Source: an uncultured Chlamydiae bacterium (GTDB taxonomy: Bacteria > Chlamydiota > Chlamydiia > Chlamydiales > SM23-39). From it: DNA of 5,407 nt. The stretch is taken from assembly GCA_903864395.1 (NCBI GenBank), contig CAIPFQ010000235.1, positions 1-5,407 on the forward strand. Direction: 5' to 3'. Positions 1 to 5,407 of this stretch are shown here, one piece after another (positions within the stretch are counted from its first letter, which is position 1; each line of letters opens with the position of its first letter). The notes under the pieces are model-generated. The model searched no databases, was not told the DNA's origin, and saw only the letters and a program-made list of their open reading frames with translations. The position numbers and the translations under genes were made by a program.

Positions 1-106
1 GGCTATTTCCACAATTCCGACACCGACTCGGGAAACGGAGTCTTCAACAGTCGTCGTGGAATCAGTGAATCCATCAGGAGCGAATGTCGGAATTATGAAA
101 ATAGCC
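1..106. repeat. Imperfect 22-base inverted repeat with 62-base loop
   Basis: Bases 1-22 and 85-106 are reverse complements at 20 of 22 positions. The innermost 10 bases (AATTCCGACA at 13-22 against TGTCGGAATT at 85-94) match perfectly. The two mismatches, at positions 9 and 12, are both C in the left arm where the right arm predicts T. On a minus-strand RNA they would become G-U pairs, so the hairpin would be stronger in an antisense transcript than in the sense one. The left arm touches the window edge and may extend further. Both arms lie inside the open frame of the transposase-like gene. Confidence 0.7.
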
Positions 107-772
107 GTGAAGACAAGACTCGAAAAGTCCTTCACTGCGCTTGATACCGTAGCTAAAGCAGCTAACTGCACAGACAAACAAAAGAAAAAGCTAGAAAAAG
201 CCAAGGGATCATTGGGATCTATGATTGCAATTCTTGTTTTTTTCTTTTCCTTTCTCGCATTGACGATCAAGTCTATGGGATTAGATGAGTCAAGTGAAAA
301 ATTATTCGAAAAACTTGTTGCGATAGCATACTTAAGACTATGCTTACATAGAGATAAAAAGAAGAGAAAAAAGGAGGGTATAAACGCTGCCATACAAAGG
401 CAGGAAAGGGAGCTCGAGGACAATCCTTTGTGGGGACAGGTAAGCTGCTCTATGCAAACTGAGTGGTGGCGCAGGGCATTAGAATGCGCACAGGTATTTC
501 AGCGCTCCAGTTCATGTGTGGAGGGTAGAAATGGACAGTTGTCATTAAAGTTTCATGCTTTTCGAAGACTGAATGAGCGTACTCTAAAAGTCTTAACGGT
601 GTTGCATAATTTTTTTATAAAAAGAGCAGACGGCACCACGGCGGCAGAGAGATTTTTTGAGCAACAGCCCAAGGATTTGTTCACATGGTTATTAGACAAA
701 GTGGAATTGCCAAGACCTAGGGCAAAGCATAGAAAACGAGCAAAAACGGGCTTACAAAACCAGGCGGCTTAG
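2..772 (+). CDS. DUF6399-type transposase-like protein, 5' end outside the window
   Basis: The frame is open from base 2 to the TAG at 770-772, with no stop before the left edge, so this is probably the C-terminal part of a longer gene. A GTG at 56 and an ATG at 95 could start it, but neither has a well-placed ribosome-binding site. Seen in the sequence (residues counted from the GTG at 56): a Lys-rich helix near residues 40-50, one hydrophobic segment (about 52-72), a basic KKKRKK patch (about 101-106), then a C-terminal block containing FQRSSSCVEGRNGQLSL and VLHNFFIKRADGTTAAERFF, ending in a basic tail. From memory, this block is the signature of DUF6399 proteins, which occur in many copies in cyanobacteria, planctomycetes and chlamydiae and are treated as transposase-derived; full-length members are much longer. 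A catalytic triad cannot be assigned here. Whether the element is intact cannot be judged without the left flank. Family assignment is fairly secure; activity is unknown. Confidence 0.7.
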   Translation, partial: AISTIPTPTRETESSTVVVESVNPSGANVGIMKIAVKTRLEKSFTALDTVAKAANCTDKQKKKLEKAKGSLGSMIAILVFFFSFLALTIKSMGLDESSEKLFEKLVAIAYLRLCLHRDKKKRKKEGINAAIQRQERELEDNPLWGQVSCSMQTEWWRRALECAQVFQRSSSCVEGRNGQLSLKFHAFRRLNERTLKVLTVLHNFFIKRADGTTAAERFFEQQPKDLFTWLLDKVELPRPRAKHRKRAKTGLQNQAA

Positions 773-1056
773 GCGACCCACTGCACGAAATTAAACCAAT
801 AGCCCACTTCTTCTGGCTCGTAAAGAATCCAGATTAAATCTGAACGTTGTCTGCGGGACGATTGGTTTTGACATAATATCCTCCTTATTTTTTCGGATAG
901 ATCCAAAAGTATCCAATTGATCGATTTTACTATAACTACAGACTTTTTTTAATTTTTTAAAGAAAGCAGATAGTGTTTTAGACGAAAGGCATTTTGATAA
1001 GATGATCGATTTTTGACCATTATTCCAATAGAGAGGAAGTTGCATTTTGAAAAAAA
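773..1056. other. AT-rich junction between transposase-like gene and ATPase, no recognised gene
   Basis: If the ATPase originally ended at 1057, these 284 bases are intergenic. They hold the small frame at 791-874 with its strong ribosome-binding site and a 13-base palindrome at 830-842 (CAGATT-A-AATCTG). They also hold a 10-base direct repeat GATCGATTTT at 919-928 and 1004-1013, and A/T runs around 943-962. No convincing stem followed by a T-run was found for ending either convergent transcript. No second end of the mobile element and no target duplication can be recognised, because its left end is outside the window. Confidence 0.5.
791..874 (-). CDS. Tiny 27-codon reading frame behind a strong ribosome-binding site
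   Basis: An AAGGAGG Shine-Dalgarno sequence (minus strand, 886-880) lies five bases before an ATG at 874. This is the best ribosome-binding site in the window. The frame reads MSKPIVPQTTFRFNLDSL and then nine more residues to a TAA at 793-791. No domain or hydrophobic segment is visible. The frame is the same one in which the frameshifted ATPase upstream reads through, so the peptide also forms the last 27 residues of that extended product. It ends 19 bases from the stop of the convergent transposase-like gene, so it may be the 5' end of a gene cut off by the element, a short leader, or a non-functional relic. It resembles nothing I recognise. Confidence 0.3.
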   Translation of the reverse strand: MSKPIVPQTTFRFNLDSLRARRSGLLV

Positions 1057-2164
1057 TCAGAGGTGAGAGAGAAAATTTTCTCCAGAGAGAATGCGAATTC
1101 CGTCTTCCTCTCTTCTGCTCTTGCACCACCTGAATCGAAGGGATTCTGTATTTTTCTGAAAAATAGCGAAGAGAGGGACTTACTGAGGACTCGGCATATT
1201 TCGCCTCAATGGCACTTTTAATTTTGCCATCGCACACAAGAGCGAAGTCAACTTCTTGCTTTTCCTTTGTGCGCAAATAATGGAGTGAAAAACTTTGTGC
1301 CTCGTAGTCAACGCGGGCATAAACGTGTTTGAGTAAGCAAAAGGCCAAAAAATTTTCAAATTTTATCCCAGCGTCCCCAAGAACCAGCCCCTGATCGAAA
1401 AAATAAATTTTCGGCTCCCTCAATAGACCTCGTGCAATATTTTTAGAGTGAGGTGTCACCCGAAAGACAATGTAGAGCACCTCTAAAATTTGAATGTATT
1501 TTTTCACCGTGTTGGGAGAAATGCCAATATCAACAGACAGCGATTGGTACGAGATAGGAGATCCGACTCTAGATCTCAAAAGCTCAAAAAGCAACTGAAT
1601 GGCTCTGAGATTTTGAATGGGCTCAAAATCCAACACATCGCCTCGCATTAAGCTATCGACATATTGCAAGCGCCACCTTTGTGCATCAACAGCAGTTTCT
1701 GAGAGAAACGGTTCGGGGAATCCTCCGCGCTCTAAAAAACGCTCTAGCGTATAAGAATATTCAACTTTTGTACATTCCGCAGGAGACAGGGGCAACAGGC
1801 GATGCAAAAAAAAACTTTCTGCCAAGGAGTCACCCACTTGTTTAAAAATTTCAAGACGTGCGCTTCCTGTAACTAAAATTTTCTGGTGCGCCAATTTTGT
1901 ATCGAAAACACCCTTTAGATAATTTTTCCACTTTGGCATTTTATGAATTTCATCGAGGATAATCAGCTCACTAGAAGAGAGCCAATGTTCTTTTTGAATG
2001 ATCTTGCGATCCTCTAGGCGATCATAGTTGAGATACACGCAAGAGCTAAATCGCTCTCCGATTTGTTTTGCAAGCGTCGTTTTTCCCGATTGTCTCGGTC
2101 CCGAGAGAAAAACCATTTTTTTCCCTAGGTCGCATACGATGGCTTCTGTCTGGAATCGTTTCAT
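791..2164 (-). CDS. AAA+ ATPase with DUF4143 domain, frameshifted near its C-terminus
   Basis: The protein is an ATP-binding protein of the AAA+/DUF4143 group, whose cellular role is mostly undefined; members are often accessory and horizontally spread. Seen: Walker A GPRQSGKTT (residues 22-30), Walker B LIILDEIH (67-74), a sensor-like VTGSAR (98-103), the LLPLSPAE linker (123-130), the GGFPEPF motif (147-153), a winged-helix-like stretch around ISPNTVKKYIQILE (215-228), and a PD-(D/E)XK-like pair, EVDF (304-307) and EAK (320-322). After Lys351 the frame departs from the family. Shifting by one base gives EEDGIRILSGENFLSHL and a TGA at 1059-1057, a typical family ending, for a protein of about 368 residues. 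The annotated frame instead adds about 106 unrelated residues and stops at 793-791. ATG at 2164 is the only usable start, although no clear Shine-Dalgarno precedes it. The catalytic part is intact, so activity may survive; it could equally be an early pseudogene or carry a sequencing error. Confidence 0.85.
   Translation of the reverse strand: MKRFQTEAIVCDLGKKMVFLSGPRQSGKTTLAKQIGERFSSCVYLNYDRLEDRKIIQKEHWLSSSELIILDEIHKMPKWKNYLKGVFDTKLAHQKILVTGSARLEIFKQVGDSLAESFFLHRLLPLSPAECTKVEYSYTLERFLERGGFPEPFLSETAVDAQRWRLQYVDSLMRGDVLDFEPIQNLRAIQLLFELLRSRVGSPISYQSLSVDIGISPNTVKKYIQILEVLYIVFRVTPHSKNIARGLLREPKIYFFDQGLVLGDAGIKFENFLAFCLLKHVYARVDYEAQSFSLHYLRTKEKQEVDFALVCDGKIKSAIEAKYAESSVSPSLRYFSEKYRIPSIQVVQEQKRGRRNSHSLWRKFSLSPLIFFKMQLPLYWNNGQKSIILSKCLSSKTLSAFFKKLKKVCSYSKIDQLDTFGSIRKNKEDIMSKPIVPQTTFRFNLDSLRARRSGLLV
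1057..1116 (-). other. Frameshift site and original C-terminal coding end of the ATPase
   Basis: Within a purine-rich tract on the minus strand (AGAAGAGAGGAAGA, about 1116-1103) the family-like reading moves into another frame. The distance from the ATG at 2164 to the TGA at 1059-1057 leaves 368 codons plus one base, so a single extra base explains the change. The tract is a short AG-repeat of the kind prone to slippage. The stop is followed at once by a run of T on the minus strand. Confidence 0.75.
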
Positions 2165-2173
2165 ATTGACTAT

Positions 2174-2205
2174 TTCGCAAGGCTCTGCGAATTCGTCATA
2201 ATGAC
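2174..2205. promoter_or_regulatory. Two small dyads in the 79-base gap before the ATPase start
   Basis: TTCGCA (2174-2179) and TGCGAA (2186-2191) form a 6-base stem with a 6-base loop, ten bases upstream of the ATPase ATG. Next to it lies an 11-base palindrome, GTCAT-A-ATGAC (2195-2205). In the minus-strand transcript the hairpin is followed by ATAGTC and not by a T-run, so it is not a normal intrinsic terminator. It could be an operator or affect translation of the ATPase, which lacks an obvious Shine-Dalgarno sequence. The assignment rests on symmetry alone. Confidence 0.25.
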
Positions 2206-2243
2206 CTCAATGTCTCCCTTCTAGCTCTTTTTAGCCCCACCTG

Positions 2244-3131
2244 TCAGTTGTTTGAGCAGCTTCCCTTAACACTCTGAGTTTCTGGTCGATTGCTCAATGG
2301 ATCTTCATCCTCATATTTCACGTTAGTGTCATAGGTTTTTAGGAATCTATCATAAGCCTCTAAAGCTTCTAACTTATTCCAAATCGTAGAGTCCTTTCTA
2401 GATTCTTTAATGCCGTGACAGATCGCCCCGAGAGACAATAATGTTCCGTTCTTACCCTTTGCGTATTTCATCAAATACGCAGCGATGATCGTCGCGGAGC
2501 GTCCAACACCCGCACGGCAATGGACTAACACGCTCTTCTTTTCGTTCAGTTGTGTATTTATCCAATCAGCACCTTCGTCCATCCCTTTTGGAGACAAAAG
2601 GGTGTGGTCTTCACTTTCGATCCAATTGTACTCTATCCCCATACTCCGCCAATCTGGGCTTCTAAAAGGAACTGACAACCCATAGGCCTTTCTTTCCCAC
2701 CGTTCATTGACAGACAATACAGCTCCTATGCCTTCCACGTCATATCGAAGGCGATTCGGTAAAGACCCTAAGAAGATTTTTCCACAACCCATATCTTTTT
2801 TCCATTCTGTAATTATAATTTCATCTCGAGTCTTGGATTTACAAAGCCGGCAAAGCGCACTAATTTCAAACTCAATCGTTCCTGGAAGAGGCATCTGAAC
2901 ACAGGCTAAAGCAGCGCAAAGCACTGGAACGGAGATGCCTATAAGGATCTTAGCCGTTAAGAGAGACACGCTTAAGGCGGAAGCGACCCACCCCACAGGA
3001 TTGGAGGCAAACACAAAGACGGCGCCAAAGACCACCCCTGTAAGAATCACCGCCCTAAATAGCTTAGATCGAGCCAACCCTTTAATCACTTCGTAAGTTA
3101 AGCTAGAATTAGAACCTATGTTATTACTCAT
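2244..3131 (-). CDS. PTPMT1-like dual-specificity phosphatase with bilobed N-terminal membrane domain
   Basis: This 295-residue protein is a cysteine-based phosphatase. The catalytic loop is HCRAGVGRS (204-212), with nucleophile Cys205 and Arg211; Asp175, 30 residues earlier, is the likely general acid. The region FLGSLPN (120-126), AVLSVNERWE (137-146), DWRSMGIEY (160-168) and the helix after the loop (SATIIAAYLM) resemble mammalian PTPMT1, a phosphatidylglycerophosphate phosphatase, although PTPMT1 has KAGRSRS in its loop. Ahead of it, residues about 28-43 and 49-77 are two hydrophobic segments separated by NPVGW, with a polar Ser/Asn-rich N-terminus; the C-terminal 30 residues are hydrophilic. 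Known of the families: PTPMT1-like enzymes act on lipid phosphates or phosphoproteins, and paired hydrophobic lobes typify chlamydial inclusion-membrane (Inc) proteins. Inferred: a membrane-anchored phosphatase working either in bacterial phospholipid synthesis or as a secreted effector. It is divergent from secA and 79 bases ahead of the ATPase. The ATG at 3131 lacks a Shine-Dalgarno; no other Met occurs before residue 80. Confidence 0.88.
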   Translation of the reverse strand: MSNNIGSNSSLTYEVIKGLARSKLFRAVILTGVVFGAVFVFASNPVGWVASALSVSLLTAKILIGISVPVLCAALACVQMPLPGTIEFEISALCRLCKSKTRDEIIITEWKKDMGCGKIFLGSLPNRLRYDVEGIGAVLSVNERWERKAYGLSVPFRSPDWRSMGIEYNWIESEDHTLLSPKGMDEGADWINTQLNEKKSVLVHCRAGVGRSATIIAAYLMKYAKGKNGTLLSLGAICHGIKESRKDSTIWNKLEALEAYDRFLKTYDTNVKYEDEDPLSNRPETQSVKGSCSNN

Positions 3132-3139
3132 ATACGAAT

Positions 3140-3168
3140 ATTACATGACAAAATACAATAAAAAGCAA
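3140..3168 (-). promoter_or_regulatory. Probable housekeeping-type promoter of the phosphatase gene
   Basis: On the minus strand, TTGCTT (3168-3163) and TGTAAT (3145-3140) are separated by 17 bases. The -10 box matches TATAAT at five of six positions and the -35 box keeps the TTG. Only eight bases separate the -10 box from the ATG at 3131-3129, so transcription would begin at or very near the start codon. This fits the absence of a Shine-Dalgarno sequence and suggests a leaderless message. Confidence 0.45.
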
Positions 3169-3280
3169 ATAGATGTTCGCAACAAATTTAAAAAAAGCTT
3201 TGCGTATACAACCTAGAATGTCTTGTAAAAAAAACGAAATTCCTCTAAAATTCATTCAGGAAAACCCCCTAAGGAAAACC
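3169..3280 (+). promoter_or_regulatory. AT-rich leader and ribosome-binding site of secA
   Basis: The region upstream of secA is AT-rich. The best -10-like box is TAGAAT (3214-3219), but no good -35 box lies 16-18 bases before it, only an A-run; TTTAAA at 3187-3192 is 21 bases away. A promoter here is expected from the divergent layout, yet its exact position is not settled. Just before the gene, AAGG (3271-3274) with a six-base spacer serves the ATG at 3281. Confidence 0.35.
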
Positions 3281-5407
3281 ATGTTCGGATTGCTAAAGAA
3301 ATTATTTGGAACCCATCAATCCCGTCTCCTCGTTCAATATACGCGTCTCGTTCCCAAAATAAACGCCTATGAAATACAGTACCAGTCTCTTAGCGACGAA
3401 CAAGTCCAAGCAAAAACAGAAGAATTTAAAGAGCGGCTCGCCAAGGGCGCATCTCTTAAATCGCTCCTTCCTGAGGCTTTTGGGGTGGTCAAAAACGTAT
3501 GTCGAAGACTTTGCGGCACAGAAACCCATGTCTCTGGCTATAGCCAAAAGTGGGACATGATCCCCTATGACGTCCAAATCCTCGGGGGCATCGCCATGTT
3601 CGAGGGGTCGATTGCTGAGATGCAAACAGGAGAAGGAAAAACGCTGACGGCTTCCATGCCCTTGTACCTTCATGCCTTAACGGGCAAGCCCGTCCATCTC
3701 ATCACGGTCAACGATTATCTCGCAAAACGGGACTGCGAATGGGTCGGAGCCATTTTCCGCAAGCTTGGACTCACGGTCGCCTCGCTCACAAACGACGTGG
3801 GTGCCTCCCAGCGCAAAGAGGTGTATGCCGCCGATATTGTCTATGGAACAGCTTCAGAATTTGGCTTCGACTATTTACGCGACAACTCCATGGCCATGCA
3901 TAAAGGGGAACAAGTGCAGCGTGGGCAATATTTTGCCATGGTCGATGAGATCGACTCCATCTTAATCGATGAGGCAAGAACCCCGCTAATCATTTCAGGG
4001 CCTGTGCCAGAGAGCCGCCAAATGTACGATCAGCTCAAAGAGGGGGTAGCAAATCTCGTCCGTATGCAGAAGGATCTTTGCCATCAGCTCGGCAATGAAG
4101 CGCGAAAAATACTAGAGGCCATCCATCTGCTCGATGAAGAAAACGGAGAGCGAAAAAAATTGAGCAAGGAAGAGGAGGAGAGAAAAAAAGAGGCCTTTCA
4201 AAAAATTTGGCTCGTGAACAAAGGAACCCCCCGCAACAAAATCGTCAAACGGATGAAAGAAAATCCCGATATTCGCGCTGAAATGGACAAAGTGGAAACA
4301 TACTTTTTTGGCGAGCAGAGCAAGGAAGAAAAGTTCCAAGCCCTCTCTCAGCTCTACATGGTCGTTGACGAAAGAAATAGCGAATATGAGCTCACCGATA
4401 AAGGCATTCACGCCTGGTGCGAATTCAATCAAAAAGAGGGCGCAGACGATTTTACCATGCTCGATCTCGGACACGAATACGCGCTCATTGATCAGTCTTC
4501 TCTTTCCGAACAAGAAAAGATGCAGGCAAAAATTCGCCTCAGAGAAGAGGATGCGAAGAGAAAAGAGCGCTCTCACAATTTGCGCCAAATGCTCCGCGCC
4601 CATCTGCTCATGGAAAAAGATATCGAGTACATCGTACAAGACGACAAGATTGTCATCATCGATGAAAATACAGGAAGACCTCAGCCAGGCAGAAGGTTTT
4701 CAGACGGACTTCACCAAGCCATTGAAGCCAAAGAAAACGTGTCGATCCAAGGAGAAAACCAGACCTATGCGACCATCACGCTTCAAAATTATTTCCGTCT
4801 CTATGAAAAACTCTCTGGAATGACAGGCACGGCCATTACAGAGGCCAGTGAGTTCAAAGAAATCTACAAGCTCCAAGTCTTAGAGATCCCCATGTATCGT
4901 CCCTGCCAAAGAGTCGATGCAGATGACGAAATTTATATGACGGAGAGAGAAAAATATAGCGCGATTCTCAAAGAGATCAAAGAAGTTCATGAAAAGGGGC
5001 GCCCTATTTTGATCGGCACCGAGTCAGTAGAAACCTCAGAAAAACTCTCGCGCGTTTTAAAACAAAATAAGCTCGAGCACACAATTCTCAATGCAAGAAA
5101 CCATGCGAAAGAAGCTGAAATCATCGCGGACGCAGGAAAAAAAGGATCCATCACACTCGCGACCAACATGGCAGGGCGCGGCACAGACATTAAGTTGGGT
5201 GGCAATGTGGAAATGCGCATTGCTGAAGAAACAGCCCATATTCAAGATCCGGAACAGGCTGCTTTACGAGCAAAAGAAATTGAAGTCGAGGTGGATCAAA
5301 ATGCTGAAATTGCACGGGCCGCTGGAGGTTTGTTTGTTCTCGGAACAGAGCGCCACGAGAGCCGTCGTATTGACAATCAGCTGCGGGGAAGAACGGGTCG
5401 TCAAGGA
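3281..5407 (+). CDS. secA: Preprotein translocase motor ATPase SecA, 3' end outside the window
   Basis: SecA binds preproteins at the inner membrane and drives them through SecYEG with ATP. The frame is open from the ATG at 3281 to the last base, 709 codons; full-length chlamydial SecA is near 970 residues, so the helical scaffold and C-terminal parts are missing here. Seen: Walker A MQTGEGKT (114-121), VNDYLAKRD, YGTASEFGFDYLRD, Walker B VDEIDSILIDEARTPL (from 221), a preprotein-binding domain from about 235 to 395 with a charged Lys/Glu-rich insertion near 285-310, IDENTGRPQPGRRFS (460-474), SGMTGTA (512-518), GTESVE (579-584), TNMAGRGTD (628-636) and QLRGRTGRQG (700-709). The insertion and GRPQPGRRFS are shared with Chlamydia SecA as I recall it. 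A linker of about 41 residues (640-680) before AGGLFVLGTERHE is present here and, from memory, absent in C. trachomatis. All catalytic motifs are intact. The start matches the family's MFGLLKKLFG-type beginning. Confidence 0.98.
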   Translation, partial: MFGLLKKLFGTHQSRLLVQYTRLVPKINAYEIQYQSLSDEQVQAKTEEFKERLAKGASLKSLLPEAFGVVKNVCRRLCGTETHVSGYSQKWDMIPYDVQILGGIAMFEGSIAEMQTGEGKTLTASMPLYLHALTGKPVHLITVNDYLAKRDCEWVGAIFRKLGLTVASLTNDVGASQRKEVYAADIVYGTASEFGFDYLRDNSMAMHKGEQVQRGQYFAMVDEIDSILIDEARTPLIISGPVPESRQMYDQLKEGVANLVRMQKDLCHQLGNEARKILEAIHLLDEENGERKKLSKEEEERKKEAFQKIWLVNKGTPRNKIVKRMKENPDIRAEMDKVETYFFGEQSKEEKFQALSQLYMVVDERNSEYELTDKGIHAWCEFNQKEGADDFTMLDLGHEYALIDQSSLSEQEKMQAKIRLREEDAKRKERSHNLRQMLRAHLLMEKDIEYIVQDDKIVIIDENTGRPQPGRRFSDGLHQAIEAKENVSIQGENQTYATITLQNYFRLYEKLSGMTGTAITEASEFKEIYKLQVLEIPMYRPCQRVDADDEIYMTEREKYSAILKEIKEVHEKGRPILIGTESVETSEKLSRVLKQNKLEHTILNARNHAKEAEIIADAGKKGSITLATNMAGRGTDIKLGGNVEMRIAEETAHIQDPEQAALRAKEIEVEVDQNAEIARAAGGLFVLGTERHESRRIDNQLRGRTGRQG

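Noticed and set aside
830..842. 13-base palindrome CAGATT-A-AATCTG as an operator
   Set aside because: It is short, isolated and inside the tiny reading frame; nothing links it to a promoter.
773..844. Extension of the transposase-like protein by a frameshift into GDPLHEIKPIAHFFWLVKNPD
   Set aside because: The reading looks protein-like, but the normal basic C-terminal tail and TAG at 770-772 already fit the family, so no frameshift is needed.
919..1013. Direct repeat GATCGATTTT at 919-928 and 1004-1013
   Set aside because: Ten bases in AT-rich DNA, only two copies; too weak for an attachment site or array.
1069..1082. Perfect 14-base palindrome GAGAAAATTTTCTC near the ATPase stop, followed on the minus strand by a T-run
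   Set aside because: It resembles a terminator, but the stem would be at most five mostly A-T pairs after leaving a loop, and it is within coding sequence.
2485..2898. Two plus-strand frames of about 65 codons opposite the phosphatase gene
   Set aside because: They are antisense to a well-supported catalytic domain and show no recognisable protein features.
3302..5245. Several open frames on both strands inside the secA region (for example 4112-4639 minus and 4308-4823 plus)
   Set aside because: They lie wholly inside the continuous, motif-rich secA frame, have low-complexity compositions and no ribosome-binding sites; they are shadows.
1..5407. CRISPR array, tRNA, rRNA or riboswitch
   Set aside because: No spaced repeats, cloverleaf or conserved RNA core was seen on either strand.

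Overview
The window looks like a chromosomal segment of an environmental (amoeba-associated) member of the Chlamydiae, in the Parachlamydiales sense. The main reason is the secA gene that fills the right 40%. Its product follows, segment by segment, the Chlamydia-type SecA as I remember it: an N-terminus ending in a VSGY..WDM-PYD-VQILG stretch, a charged insertion in the preprotein-binding domain, a GRPQPGRRFS motif, and a TEREKY / GTESVE.SEKLSR region. It also keeps a linker and an intact QLRGRTGRQG motif VI that I recall as shortened or degenerate in Chlamydia trachomatis, so a chlamydia outside the Chlamydiaceae fits best.

Layout. (1) Bases 1-772, plus strand: the C-terminal half of a transposase-like protein of the DUF6399 type. 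Its frame is open through the left edge, so its start lies outside. Two arms of an imperfect 22-base inverted repeat (1-22 and 85-106) lie inside it. (2) Bases 773-1056: a compact, AT-rich junction. It holds a very strong ribosome-binding site in front of a tiny minus-strand reading frame, and no gene I recognise. (3) Bases 1057-2164, minus strand: an AAA+ ATPase with a DUF4143 nuclease-like C-terminal part. A one-base frameshift near codon 351 replaces the normal end of the protein with about 106 unrelated residues, so the open frame now runs to 791. (4) Bases 2244-3131, minus strand: a dual-specificity phosphatase resembling PTPMT1, carrying two N-terminal hydrophobic segments arranged like those of chlamydial inclusion-membrane proteins. 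(5) Bases 3132-3280: a divergent promoter region. (6) Bases 3281-5407, plus strand: secA, 709 codons present, cut by the right edge.

How the parts relate. secA is a core housekeeping gene for protein export. The other three genes look accessory: a mobile-element remnant, a decaying ATPase, and a membrane-anchored phosphatase that may act on a lipid or on a host or bacterial phosphoprotein. The phosphatase and ATPase point the same way with 79 bases between them and could be co-transcribed. By eye, secA uses more C-ending codons than its AT-richer neighbours, which fits an acquired cluster beside a core gene. The most interesting item is the phosphatase: PTPMT1-type catalytic features, a bilobed hydrophobic domain and a promoter that would give a leaderless or nearly leaderless message.
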